Shown here: positions 15,151-23,962 of the stretch, piece by piece
Layout of the letters: each line of letters opens with the position of its first letter
How positions within the stretch are numbered: the stretch's first letter is position 1
Assembly (NCBI RefSeq): GCF_900103445.1
Contig: NZ_FNHS01000002.1
Coordinates: forward strand, 454,832 to 518,831
Direction: 5' to 3'
Origin: Methylobacterium phyllostachyos
GTDB taxonomy: Bacteria > Pseudomonadota > Alphaproteobacteria > Rhizobiales > Beijerinckiaceae
DNA: 64,000 nucleotides
Notes under the pieces: model-generated
What the model saw: the letters and a program-made list of their open reading frames with translations, nothing else
What the model was told of the DNA's origin: nothing
Databases searched by the model: none
Position numbers and translations under genes: made by a program

Positions 15151-16407
15151 ATGACGAAGAAGACCCCCACAACCTCCGAGCTCATCTCCCGCATCTCGCG
15201 GGCCCCCAACGTCAGCCTCCTCGTCGACGCCTACGACGCCGCGATCGAGGACAGCATCGTCAGCGTCCACCGCGTGAAGGGCACGGAGTGGCAGGTCTGG
15301 CACGGTGGATGGTCGGGCTTCAGCGGCGACTTTTTCGAAGTGCGTGCGCACCTTGCTGAAGACGCCGAGGAGATCCTCGACCGGGCTGCCGCAGCCGAGA
15401 TCGGGTCTGCGCCAGCGATGATCCAGCAGCAGGCCCAGCAGCAGCAGGCCTGCGCGGCGGTTGTCCGGACGCCCTCTAAGGTAGAGGTAGCCAAGGCCGA
15501 GGTGGCACGCCTGGAGGCGCGATGCGCCGTGCTGCGAGAGGAGAAGCTGCCCGCGTATGACCTGCTGCGCGAGTGCCGCGCCGAGCGCATCTCCGCCGTC
15601 TCCGGCGAGCTCGACGCCTGCCCGGGCGTGTGCTGGACGAACGAGGAGCGCGCCGAGGTGGCGGCCGAGGAGGCCGATGCCAGGCTCGACGAGTGCATCG
15701 ACGACCACCATGAGGCCTGCCTCAACCTCCGCGAAGAGCAGGATGAGGACGACGCCGCTCAGGCCTGCGCCGACCTTCTCGACATGATCGAGGGCACCGA
15801 GCACCTGCAGTCCCTCGTCCAGGCGAGCGTCGACCGCGCCGCGGCTGGCCTCGGGTCGACGACGGCCACGCAGGACAGCGTCGAGGCGCTCCGCCTCCAC
15901 GCCGCCGACTTGCGCCGGCAGCTGGCCGCGATGCCGATGCCGGTACCGATGATCCAGCAGGTCGCCCAGCAGCAGCAGGCGAACGCGGGTGCCCGGCTCA
16001 CCGTCATCACGAACCCGACGCCCCCGACGCACTGCTCGTGCTGCGGCCGCCGGCTCACCGACCACGTCAGCGTCCGCCACGGCATCGGCCCGATCTGCCG
16101 GGCGAACAGCGCGGCGCCGACCCGCGACCTCTTCACGACCCGCAGCGACTACACCGTCGAGGACCTGCTCGACGTCGTCCTCGTCGTCGACCTCGACCGC
16201 GGCGGCCGCTCGGTCAGCAACGACGCCTCGGGGGTCATCGACGACCTCCGCAAGGCGGGCCTGATCCGCCCGGGCGTGCCTGTCGTCTACAGGGACTCCA
16301 GCGGGACGTGGGACCAGCTGCGCGTCAAGGAAGGCAGGTTCTCCGGGTTCTCATCCGTCGGGGTCCTTACGCGCGAGGAAGCCATTGCCTGGGCGAGGGC
16401 CAACTGA
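15151..16407 (+). CDS. DUF6011 zinc-ribbon protein with Gln-rich linkers
   Basis: The 418-residue product has several parts. An N-terminal domain (about 1-90) includes WQVWHGGWSGFSGDFFEV. A helical coiled middle follows (about 110-270). A DUF6011 zinc ribbon, HCSCCGRRLTDHVSVRHGIG-PIC, lies at about 296-320, followed by a C-terminal domain (DLLDVVLVVDLDRGGRSVSN). Two near-identical linkers, MIQQQAQQQQA and MIQQVAQQQQA, flank the coiled middle. GAAGGGA precedes the ATG at 15151. Function is unknown; DUF6011 ribbons are common in phage and plasmid proteins. A strong regulated promoter sits directly upstream. Confidence 0.7.
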   Translation: MTKKTPTTSELISRISRAPNVSLLVDAYDAAIEDSIVSVHRVKGTEWQVWHGGWSGFSGDFFEVRAHLAEDAEEILDRAAAAEIGSAPAMIQQQAQQQQACAAVVRTPSKVEVAKAEVARLEARCAVLREEKLPAYDLLRECRAERISAVSGELDACPGVCWTNEERAEVAAEEADARLDECIDDHHEACLNLREEQDEDDAAQACADLLDMIEGTEHLQSLVQASVDRAAAGLGSTTATQDSVEALRLHAADLRRQLAAMPMPVPMIQQVAQQQQANAGARLTVITNPTPPTHCSCCGRRLTDHVSVRHGIGPICRANSAAPTRDLFTTRSDYTVEDLLDVVLVVDLDRGGRSVSNDASGVIDDLRKAGLIRPGVPVVYRDSSGTWDQLRVKEGRFSGFSSVGVLTREEAIAWARAN

Positions 16408-16766
16408 TGGCCCGCCGCACCCGGCTCCCGCCCCCCGAGGCGCTGGACCGTAAGACCCTGGAGCAGGCCGCGCGCCTGCTCCTCGGCGACGAATGGAAGA
16501 GGCCGCTCGCACGCCTGCTCGGGCCCTACCACCCCAGCGGCCCCATGGAGACGATCGATCCGCGGTTGCCGTTCAGATGGACGATGGAGCCGCCGGAGGA
16601 CTCGACGGCGAAGTTCAACGGTCGACCGATCCCCGACTGGGTCTGGCCTGTGCTGAGGGAGATGCTGCATCAGCGCGCCCTCGACCTCGCCTCGCAGTCC
16701 CGCGAGGCGCAGCGGCTCTACGGGGACATCGGGGTCCTGCTGCACGAAGCCGAGAGGAAGCGCTGA
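16407..16766 (+). CDS. Hypothetical element protein
   Basis: The 119-residue product starts at an ATG sharing one base with the preceding stop (TGATG). It is soluble, Trp- and Pro-containing (PIPDWVWPVLREMLHQRALDL), with no recognised family. Its own stop shares one base with the next start, so three genes (15151, 16407, 16766) are translationally coupled. Confidence 0.65.
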   Translation: MARRTRLPPPEALDRKTLEQAARLLLGDEWKRPLARLLGPYHPSGPMETIDPRLPFRWTMEPPEDSTAKFNGRPIPDWVWPVLREMLHQRALDLASQSREAQRLYGDIGVLLHEAERKR

Positions 16767-17737
16767 TGCCCCGCCACGTCTTCCCCGCTTCGGCCACGCA
16801 CGCGGACATGCTGGCCTGGTGCCGGATCCGCCTTGCCGAGCCCTTGAAGATCCCGGAGCCCCTGCCGACGCAGCGGCGGCCCCGGGCCGAGCCGGAGCCC
16901 CCGCTGCCGCTGCTGTTTGAGGACCTGCCCGAGCAGCGCCGGCCCGAGCGCCCGGACGTCGTCCCGGTCTTCGGCGAAGACCCCCCGCTGGTGCCGGTTC
17001 ACTGGTCGGCCGAGCAGATCTCCGTGATCGAGGACTATGCCGTTCTCGGCGTCAGCTCGACGGCGTGGAAGGCCTACATCATCCCGACCGCCAAGGTGGC
17101 CGCCGAACAGGTCGAAGTCGCCGGGAAGGGATGCTCGGCGCGCGTGCTCATCACGGAGACCCGCCTCGGCTGGACCTCGGGCTTCGACCTCCAGGCCTTC
17201 CGCTTCGGATCCGGCGAAGGTGGGAACTGGCACCCCAACGCCGATGCCCACGGCTTCTATCTTTGGGCCACCCGGCAGACCGCGATCCACCACGGAGCCT
17301 GCGAGCTCTGGCAGGCTAGCCGGGACGAGGACACGGCCGACCGGATCCGCGGTCACTACGCGATGCGGGGCTACGACGTTATGGAGCCGCCTGGCGACGA
17401 GTGGAAGCGCCGGCTCATCTCGCGTGAGGACACCAAACGGCTACGGCTCATCGCGCACCGGACGCGGATGCACCCGGTCGGCAGGATGTCGCCGGAGATC
17501 CATGCCGCCGTCGCCTTCTACGAGCGCGAGTTCGAGAGGGCGGCCGGCCTCGACGACCACGACGCCCACGTCGACGGGCAGGCTCCGGCCCCGCCGGCCC
17601 GCCCGCTGGACGAGATGCTGCTGGACCATTTCAGAGGGGTGATCTCGCCTCCGTCGGACCTCGCCATGAAGCGGAGGGCGCGGCGGCGGGAGAGGGAGAA
17701 CATTGACCAGGCCAACCGGATCAACGGTCAGGTCTAG
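16766..17737 (+). CDS. Hypothetical element protein
   Basis: The 323-residue product has a Pro-rich N-terminal 70 residues. A central domain follows (VLITETRLGWTSGFDLQAFRF, NADAHGFYLWATRQTAIHHG, ACELWQASRDEDTADRIRGHYA). The C-terminus is very basic (MKRRARRRERENIDQANRIN). No catalytic family is recognised; the basic tail suggests nucleic-acid contact. It is the last gene of the coupled trio and overlaps the convergent gene at 17734 by 4 nt. Confidence 0.65.
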   Translation: MPRHVFPASATHADMLAWCRIRLAEPLKIPEPLPTQRRPRAEPEPPLPLLFEDLPEQRRPERPDVVPVFGEDPPLVPVHWSAEQISVIEDYAVLGVSSTAWKAYIIPTAKVAAEQVEVAGKGCSARVLITETRLGWTSGFDLQAFRFGSGEGGNWHPNADAHGFYLWATRQTAIHHGACELWQASRDEDTADRIRGHYAMRGYDVMEPPGDEWKRRLISREDTKRLRLIAHRTRMHPVGRMSPEIHAAVAFYEREFERAAGLDDHDAHVDGQAPAPPARPLDEMLLDHFRGVISPPSDLAMKRRARRRERENIDQANRINGQV

Positions 17738-17991
17738 ACGCCCTCGGCCAGCACGCTCCCGTAGCTGGCCCCGTCGGGGATGTCCCCGATCCGGGCCGGC
17801 CTATACCGAGGCGCCCTGCAGCACCTGAAATAGCTGACTTCGACCGGGTGCTCGCCCGGCCGGAGCCCGGCATTCACGCGCGCTGCGGCGGCCTCGGCCT
17901 CGGCACGCGTCATCCCCATGCTGACGCGGCCGCATGACATGCAGGTCACCGAGCCGGCCGGGGGCTCGCTGAAGGAGTGGTCGCCCCGCAT
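17734..17991 (-). CDS. Small cysteine-containing hypothetical protein
   Basis: The 85-residue product contains VTCMSCGRVSMGMTRAEAEAAAARVNAG and a later YFRCCRAPRYRP. The CxxC and CC pairs could form one zinc site, as in small restriction-alleviation (Lar-like) proteins of phages, which share a CxxCG start. That comparison is inference. The start codon overlaps the stop of the phosphoesterase gene upstream, so the two form an operon. Confidence 0.6.
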   Translation of the reverse strand: MRGDHSFSEPPAGSVTCMSCGRVSMGMTRAEAEAAAARVNAGLRPGEHPVEVSYFRCCRAPRYRPARIGDIPDGASYGSVLAEGV

Positions 17992-18569
17992 CAGGCAGCC
18001 TCGGCCATCTGCGCGACGGCGGCGACCCCGGCCTCCCGGGCCGCCACGTCGGCGAGGAGCTCCATGACCTCGGGCACGGCCACCGGCCTGAAGCGCCAGC
18101 AGTCCACGCCGACGTCGCAGGAGGATGCCGTGGCGGGGAGGCTGCCATGGCTATGGCCGAAGAGGTGGATCCGGCCGCGGTGCGCGTCGGGCCATGTGCG
18201 GTGGGCATAGTGGCTCATCCAAAGATCCACGGGGGCGGGCATGCCGCGGTCCTGGATGCTCAGGCGCAGCACGTCGTGGATCCCTCCCTGCCAGTCGAGA
18301 CGTTCCCCGCGCTGCTCATGATTTCCGCGCACCAGCGTCTTGTGCCCGGCGAGGCGATCGAAAATCGATCTGGCATGCGCGAGGCTGCAGCCGTAGGCGA
18401 AGTCGCCGATGTGGATCACGCGGTCGTTGCGGGTGACCCGGTTGTTCCAGGCCGACACCATGTGCTCGTCCATCTCCTCGACGGACCCGAACGGCCGGGG
18501 CCTGCCCATCCGTTCGGACAGCATGCCGGCATGGCCGAAGTGGGTGTCCGAGACCACGAAAGTTGTCAT
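17991..18569 (-). CDS. Phage-type metallophosphoesterase
   Basis: A 192-residue calcineurin-like phosphoesterase with the metal motifs VSDTHFGH, HIGDFAYG, LVRGNHEQ, MSHYAH and LFGHSHGS in order. These small enzymes are frequent in phages and plasmids and hydrolyse phosphodiesters or phosphoproteins; the substrate is unknown. The ATG at 18569 has GGAGG about 5 nt upstream. It is unrelated in sequence detail to the phosphoesterase at 9321. A perfect 8-bp inverted repeat lies 30-47 nt upstream of the start. Confidence 0.85.
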   Translation of the reverse strand: MTTFVVSDTHFGHAGMLSERMGRPRPFGSVEEMDEHMVSAWNNRVTRNDRVIHIGDFAYGCSLAHARSIFDRLAGHKTLVRGNHEQRGERLDWQGGIHDVLRLSIQDRGMPAPVDLWMSHYAHRTWPDAHRGRIHLFGHSHGSLPATASSCDVGVDCWRFRPVAVPEVMELLADVAAREAGVAAVAQMAEAA

Positions 18570-18597
18570 GGCATCCTCCAAAAAAAGCGATCACGCG

Positions 18598-18615
18598 CGT
18601 CCGGATTTCCGGACG
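18598..18615. repeat. 8-bp inverted repeat upstream of phosphoesterase
   Basis: CGTCCGGA (18598-18605) and TCCGGACG (18608-18615) are perfect inverted repeats around TT. They lie 30-47 nt before the minus-strand start at 18569, in the probable promoter or leader. Likely roles are an operator or an RNA leader hairpin. Confidence 0.5.
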
Positions 18616-18746
18616 ATGAAGGCTGGCCGGTCAGGCCAAGCGGGCGCGTTTCGCTAGGAGGAAAGCGGTCGTCATGTGTGCATCATCTGGCATCATGGCC
18701 GCCCCGGCAAGTCGATGCTGTCGGGGTGGTTAGGATATCCCTGGGC

Positions 18747-20303
18747 TTAGGCTGCGAGAGCTTTGTCGTCCTCGGCAGCTGCGGCCGCATCAGCAGCCTT
18801 CTTCGCCGCCGCCTTCGCCGCGGATTTGGCCTTGCCCTCCTTCTCCCGGGCGCGCCGGCGGGCTGAAATTTCAGCCGCGAGCTCTGGCAGCGGCGCGAAT
18901 CCCGCGGCAGCCGCCGCGGCCTGCTCGTCGCACCAAGCGAGCCACCGCTCCATCACGGGCTGCTTGAGGTCGAGGCGATCGTCGACCGTGTAGTGCCCTT
19001 CGAGGACGTCGTCCGAGCTGATGCCCTCGTTGTGGTCCATGACCATCTTCACGCTGTCGCGCGGCAGCCGAAGCGTCTTCTGCGCGTGCGTGGAGAACCC
19101 GCGGCGGATGTCGTGCGGGGAGGCCTTCACGCCGAGGTCCAAGAGCCTGTGGTTCAGGCCGGCCTCGTTCATGTGGCCGCCGAGGGCGTCGCCCAGCTTC
19201 CATGCGCGGATCTGGGGGAAAAGGTGCTCCAGGCCGCGCTCGCTGCACGCCCTCAGCTGCGGGGCGATCCGCTGCCACAGCGCCGGAGGGAGCGGCAGGG
19301 CGTGGCGGCTTTGGTCGTCTCTCTTATCGGCGGTCTTCCTATGCGCCGGTCCCATCGACCATACGCCCCACCCGGGCTGTTCCGTCCAAGGCACGAAATC
19401 CTCGACGCGGGCATCGACGATGGGTCGCCGGCGCTGGGCCGTCAGGACCAGGAGCTCCAGGGCAAGCGACACGGTAGGGTCGAGGATCCCGGCCCGGGCC
19501 ACGCCGAGGACGGTGCCGATCTCGGGTGCGGTCGCCACGTAGCGACCGGCCACCTTCCCGTTCGCGCGGACCTTCCGGGCCGATGACTTGGGCGGGGCAG
19601 CCAGCTTCGACATGTCGGCGCCGACACCCTCGATGCCTATGCCGCTACGGGTCCGGATATGTGGCTTCCACATCCACCGCCACATCGGGCGCAGCGCGGC
19701 CGCGAGGTTGACGGCATGCGTCTCCCGGCCGGACTGGTGCACCTCGAAGACGACGCCAGCGAGGTCCTCCTCTGTGACGCGCCTGACCGCCTTGCCGGCG
19801 AGGACCGCCAGCTCGGGCGCGCCGAGCTTTGCGGAATAGTCCTTCCAGGTCGCCTCGCGCAGGGTCCGCCTCACCTCGGCGAGGTACTCGGTCCGGGCCG
19901 TCTCCCAGGTCCAGTACGGCAGGTCGGCGATGCTGCGCTCGCGCTCGGCCACCAGCGCGGGATCCCGCGGCGGCGGGGATGGCCGCGCCGTCACCTTGCC
20001 GAGGCGGATGAACTGCGCCTCCAGGAACTTGTCGTCGGGCATGCCCGTGCGGTTGGCGACGAGCTTCTGTGCCTCGGCCACGATTGAGCGCGCCTCGTCG
20101 AGCGTCAGCCCGGGCGGCGACCCGAGGGTGAGCCTGAGTGTCTGCTTGAAACGGATCGCCTTAAACGCGAAGCGCGCGCCTCGGGGTCCGACGCGGAGCA
20201 GCAGCCCGGGCTGCTGGCTGTCGATCAAATCGTAGGCCGGGGTGCCGTCGCGGGCATCCTTCAGGGCCTTGTCGACGTGGGTCTTGCTCAGGCGAACGGA
20301 CAT
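18747..20303 (-). CDS. int: Tyrosine recombinase (integrase)
   Basis: The 518-residue product has an N-terminal arm-binding domain of the DUF4102 type (FKAIRFKQTLRLTLGSPPGL, DEARSIVAEAQKL), a core-binding SAM-like domain, and a catalytic domain. Catalytic residues are visible as the Arg in LTAQRRRPIVDARV, HDIRRGF (HxxR), the His in VMDHNEG and the probable nucleophile Tyr in GHYTVDD. The Lys/Ala-rich C-terminal tail is unusually long. The ATG at 20303 lacks a strong ribosome binding site. It lies 170 nt from a tRNA 3' fragment, so it integrates the element at a tRNA gene. Confidence 0.9.
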   Translation of the reverse strand: MSVRLSKTHVDKALKDARDGTPAYDLIDSQQPGLLLRVGPRGARFAFKAIRFKQTLRLTLGSPPGLTLDEARSIVAEAQKLVANRTGMPDDKFLEAQFIRLGKVTARPSPPPRDPALVAERERSIADLPYWTWETARTEYLAEVRRTLREATWKDYSAKLGAPELAVLAGKAVRRVTEEDLAGVVFEVHQSGRETHAVNLAAALRPMWRWMWKPHIRTRSGIGIEGVGADMSKLAAPPKSSARKVRANGKVAGRYVATAPEIGTVLGVARAGILDPTVSLALELLVLTAQRRRPIVDARVEDFVPWTEQPGWGVWSMGPAHRKTADKRDDQSRHALPLPPALWQRIAPQLRACSERGLEHLFPQIRAWKLGDALGGHMNEAGLNHRLLDLGVKASPHDIRRGFSTHAQKTLRLPRDSVKMVMDHNEGISSDDVLEGHYTVDDRLDLKQPVMERWLAWCDEQAAAAAAGFAPLPELAAEISARRRAREKEGKAKSAAKAAAKKAADAAAAAEDDKALAA

Positions 20304-20476
20304 CGAACCGGCTCGGGCTGCTCTCGGGCTGCGCAGCCCGAAATCCTCCGTGCCCTGTACGCCCCCGCGCGTCACCGCGCCGTTAAGGCAATCCCCAGCA
20401 TTCTCAGGCATTTCCGGGCTCCCGCCGTTAACCGTCTACGTCTCGAACTCGGGCTGCGGGGGCGGAACAATAGAAA

Positions 20477-20520
20477 TCATAATCCTTGTGTCGGGGGTTC
20501 AAATCCCTCCCTCGCTACCA
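20477..20520 (+). other. attR: tRNA 3'-end fragment, probable attachment site
   Basis: The sequence reads as the 3' part of a tRNA from U33: anticodon CAU (20478-20480), A37, A38, stem TCCTT, variable GTGTC, T arm GGGGG-TTCAAAT-CCCTC, acceptor CCTCGCT, discriminator A and CCA (20518-20520). The 5' half is absent: the upstream bases do not form the matching anticodon or acceptor strands. This is typical of the duplicated core left by integration into a tRNA. The complete tRNA (CAU, methionine or isoleucine-2 type) would lie at the other end, outside this window. Confidence 0.7.
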
Positions 20521-21082
20521 ACACACTGCATGTAGCAACTGTCCCAGCCTGTTGTGACGATCCCAAAGCGTTCTGGACGCATGCAGACCCGCCTGCCTAT
20601 GACGCGTTTGCGCCTTGCGGGCCTGAGACCCGTTAAGGACGATCGTCGTCACGTGGCTGGCGATTCGTGCAGGTTGCAGCAACGCGCCGAAAGCGGGCTG
20701 TCGGTCGCGTGATCCGACGGCAAGCCCGGAACTGAACAGCATTCATCCCCGTGGATATACGTCAACGGGCGCCTGGAAGCGTTCACGCCGTTGGCGAAGC
20801 GCTATCGTCCCCACTCGGCACGGATGCGAAGAGCGATGGCGGCGGGTATGTCTCGACGCCGCAGGCTCGTCCGCGGCTCGAAAGCCAACGCATTGAGCTC
20901 ATCCGCTATCGCGGTAGCTGCTGAGTCCTGGCCTGCTGAGTCGATCGCCTGGAATCGGAGATATTCAGATTGGCGGTGGTCGCGGAAAGGATCGTCAGCC
21001 GGGATACCGACGCATGGCAGGATCCTGACGAGAAGTCCGGCGGGCACCCGGTGAGATCGGACCCGTCTTACCGCGCACGGCC
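20521..21082. other. Stretch without a confident gene
   Basis: This follows the attachment site. A 94-residue minus-strand frame (20802-21086, GTG start) contains IDSAGQDSAATAIADELNALAFEP, which looks partly protein-like. It has no recognised family or good ribosome binding site. The area may be chromosomal junction debris. Confidence 0.4.
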
Positions 21083-21349
21083 TCACCCCGCTTGCGCGTC
21101 GCGAAGGACCGCTTGGACCTGTCCGGCCGCAGCGGCGAGAGCGCTCGCCTGTAAGTGCCCCTCGACGTCGCCCTGCCCGAGAGATCCGAGTCTGTAGGCG
21201 ATCCGGTGCTCGACGCCTTGCAGTAACTCCCGCGCCGGCTCCGCCTCGATCCGAAGCAGCGTCTGCGCCAAGTCTAGATATGCGCTCCGGAGAAGGCTGA
21301 AGGCAAAGCGTGTCGCGGCTTCATCCGCGATCGGTTTCAAGTCTGTCAT
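21083..21349 (-). CDS. Small hypothetical helical protein
   Basis: The 88-residue product (MTDLKPIADEAATRFAFSLL, then LDLAQTLLRIEAEPARELLQ) is all-helical and cytoplasmic. AGGAG lies 6 nt before the ATG at 21349, which decides the start. No family is recognised. It may be the first chromosomal gene to the right of the integrated element. Confidence 0.6.
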   Translation of the reverse strand: MTDLKPIADEAATRFAFSLLRSAYLDLAQTLLRIEAEPARELLQGVEHRIAYRLGSLGQGDVEGHLQASALAAAAGQVQAVLRDAQAG

Positions 21350-21922
21350 CGCGTGCTCCTGGCTCGACACGCTCCCCAAGCTGGATCAGCTATATACAAT
21401 ATCTTGTCCATTGTAAAATTGACGCTTTCGGCTCGTCGATGCCGGTTATTATCGACGTGAGAAATCGAAGAATTTAACATGAAGCAGAGAGGTGGATTCG
21501 AAGGATTGGCCGCCGCTCATGATTTGCTGGTCCGCCCCGCCCTGATGCGCGCGGTCCCGTCAGAATTTCTGAGGCAGCGCTCCCTGAGCCGCGGAGATCC
21601 GCCTCGAAGTGGGTGATGCATCGAGAGATCTCACCGCATCACAAGACTCGCACACCCGGTGGCCGTACAACTTTTTCTGATGGTGGCGCGAAGTGTTTTT
21701 GTGGCGCGCCTAGGTCCTATTCTGGAGTACGCTGCCGCAAAAGACTGACGCATCTTGCGGTGCGGCAATATTGGTGCGGCGCAAGAAAGGACGCGGGCGG
21801 AACTCAGCTGCGCGCGAGCTTCGATCCGCTTCGGCTTCCGTCGCTCGACGGGACGATGTCTCGGCTGGCGCGTGGGTGAGGGCCGGTCACGGCTTCGATC
21901 GATTGGGAGGATCACGGGCTCC
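21350..21922. other. Intergenic stretch before CoA-transferase gene
   Basis: No confident gene is seen. A 45-codon frame at 21479 (MKQRGGFEGLAAAHDLLVR) faintly recalls part of a HWE-type histidine kinase and could be a fragment. An AT-rich patch at about 21,390-21,480 probably holds promoters for the flanking divergent genes. Confidence 0.4.
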
Positions 21923-23905
21923 ATGAGGAAGAACAAGGTCATCTCGGCGGGCGAGGCGATCGCGCTGATCCGCGAGAACGATGTCGTCACCACCACGGGT
22001 TTCGTGCAGAGCTGCATCCCGGAGGCGCTCCACGCCGCCCTGGAGAAGCGCTTCGTCGAGACCGGCTCACCGCGGGGCCTCACCCTGATCATGACCGCCG
22101 GCGCGGGCGACAGCAAAGGCCTCGGCACCGGCCGGCTGCACCATGACGGCCTGCTGTCGCGGGTCATCGCGGCCAATTTCGGCCGGATGCCGAAGGTTGC
22201 CAAGGCCGCGCAGGACAATCTGATCCGCGGCTACAACCTGCCCCAGGGCGTGATCTCGCAGCTCTACCGGGCCTGCGCGGCCGGTCAGCCGGGTCTGTTT
22301 TCGAAGGTCGGTTTGAAGACCTATGTCGATCCGCGCCACGGTGGCGGCAAGGTCAACGAACTGACCACGGAGGACATCGTCAAACTCGTCGAAGTCGATG
22401 GCGAGGAGTGGCTGTTCTATACCGCCACCAAAATCGACGTCGCCTTCATCCGCGCCACCTCGGCGGATCCGTCGGGGAACCTCTCTTACGAGAAGGAGGC
22501 GCTGACGCTCGATTGCCTCGCGCAGGCCATGGCGGCCCGCAACAACGGCGGCATCGTCATCGCGCAGGTCGAGCGCATCGTCGATGACGGCTACCTGCTG
22601 CCGAAGGACGTCCGGGTACCCGGCATCCTGGTCGATTGCGTGGTGGTCGCCGAACCCGAAATGCACCGGATGAACTACGGCGTGATGCACGACGCCGCCC
22701 TCGCCGGGGAAATCCGCGTGCCGGTCACCGGCATCAAGCGGATGGCGCTCAACGAGCGCAAGATCATCGCCCGCCGCGCCGCCTTCGAACTCCCGCCGAA
22801 CGGCGTGGTCAATCTCGGCGTCGGCGCACCGGAAGGCATCGCGTCAGTGGCCAATGAGGAAAAGATCACCCCATACATCACCCTGACGACCGAGGCTGGG
22901 GCCGTCGGCGGCGTACTGGCCTCCGGATCGAGCTTCGGCGCGGCCACGAATGCCGATTGCATCATCGACCAGAACCAGATGTTCGACTTCTACGATGGCG
23001 GCGGCCTCGATATGACGTGTTTGGGCATGGCCGAGTGTGATGCCGCCGGCAACGTCAACACCTCGAAGTTCGGTGGGAAGCTGAACGGCTGCGGCGGCTT
23101 TATCAACATCTCGCAAAACGCCAGGACCGTGGTCTTCGCGGGTACCTTCACGGCCGGGGGACTGGAGATCGCGGTCAACGACGGCCACGTGCGGGTCGTC
23201 AGCGAGGGCAAGGCCCGCAAGTTCGTCGCCCAGGTCCAGCAGAATACCTTTTCGGGCCCCTATGCGGTGGAGCGTTCGCAGCCGGTCCTCTACGTCACCG
23301 AGCGCTGCGTCTTCCAGCTGACGCCGGAGGGGCTGGAACTGATCGAGGTCGCACCCGGAATCGATATCGAGCGGGACATCCTCGCGCACATGGATTTCGC
23401 CCCCGTGGTGCGGAACCCCGTGCTGATGGATCCGCGCATCTTCCGCGACGAGCCGATGGAGCTGATCTCCGATCTGCTCAACCTGGATCTGAAGTCGCGC
23501 GTCAGCTACGACGGCGAGCGCAACATCCTCTTCATCAACCTGGAGGGCTGGTACTGCCGGGTGAAGGGCGACATGGACGAGTTGCGCATGACCATCGTCG
23601 AGGCGTGCCGTAAGGCTGGTCAGCGCGTCAACGCTGTGATCAACCATGACGGGTTCCGGCTGAACGATAATCTGCTCGACGATTACGCCGGGGTGCTGCA
23701 ATACTTGCAGGCGAATTATTACGCGACAACCACGCGCTATGCGACGAGCGCGTTCCTACGCCTCAAGATGGAGGAGGCGCTGACCCGCCGCGGTGTTGCC
23801 CCCCACGTCTTCGAGCGAAAGGAGGAGGCGCAGGCCTTCGTCAGCAGCACCGAGGACAAGAAGGCCCGCAAGCGGATCCCGCCGGCTGTAGCGTCGGCGG
23901 CCTAG
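21923..23905 (+). CDS. Acyl-CoA:acetate / 3-ketoacid CoA-transferase, fused subunits
   Basis: The 660-residue protein fuses both halves of a family I CoA-transferase (YdiF/propionate CoA-transferase type). The alpha half opens ISAGEAIALIRENDVVTTTGF; the beta half begins near LNERKIIARRAAFEL and NLGVGAPEGI. The catalytic Glu that forms the glutamyl-CoA intermediate is in LTTEAGAVGG (E324). A C-terminal extension of about 140 residues is unusual. It exchanges CoA between acyl-CoA and a free acid. GGGAGG lies 12 nt before the ATG at 21923. An MdcB-like gene follows after 57 nt on the same strand. Confidence 0.85.
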   Translation: MRKNKVISAGEAIALIRENDVVTTTGFVQSCIPEALHAALEKRFVETGSPRGLTLIMTAGAGDSKGLGTGRLHHDGLLSRVIAANFGRMPKVAKAAQDNLIRGYNLPQGVISQLYRACAAGQPGLFSKVGLKTYVDPRHGGGKVNELTTEDIVKLVEVDGEEWLFYTATKIDVAFIRATSADPSGNLSYEKEALTLDCLAQAMAARNNGGIVIAQVERIVDDGYLLPKDVRVPGILVDCVVVAEPEMHRMNYGVMHDAALAGEIRVPVTGIKRMALNERKIIARRAAFELPPNGVVNLGVGAPEGIASVANEEKITPYITLTTEAGAVGGVLASGSSFGAATNADCIIDQNQMFDFYDGGGLDMTCLGMAECDAAGNVNTSKFGGKLNGCGGFINISQNARTVVFAGTFTAGGLEIAVNDGHVRVVSEGKARKFVAQVQQNTFSGPYAVERSQPVLYVTERCVFQLTPEGLELIEVAPGIDIERDILAHMDFAPVVRNPVLMDPRIFRDEPMELISDLLNLDLKSRVSYDGERNILFINLEGWYCRVKGDMDELRMTIVEACRKAGQRVNAVINHDGFRLNDNLLDDYAGVLQYLQANYYATTTRYATSAFLRLKMEEALTRRGVAPHVFERKEEAQAFVSSTEDKKARKRIPPAVASAA

Positions 23906-23962
23906 CGCCGGGGCCGTTCGCATACGGTCGGGCGGCGGTCTGGTATACAGTCCGACCCGCCC

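Noticed and set aside
20430..20520. Complete tRNA gene at the integrase-side junction
   Set aside because: Bases upstream of U33 do not pair with the 3' anticodon strand or the acceptor strand, so only the 3' part is present.
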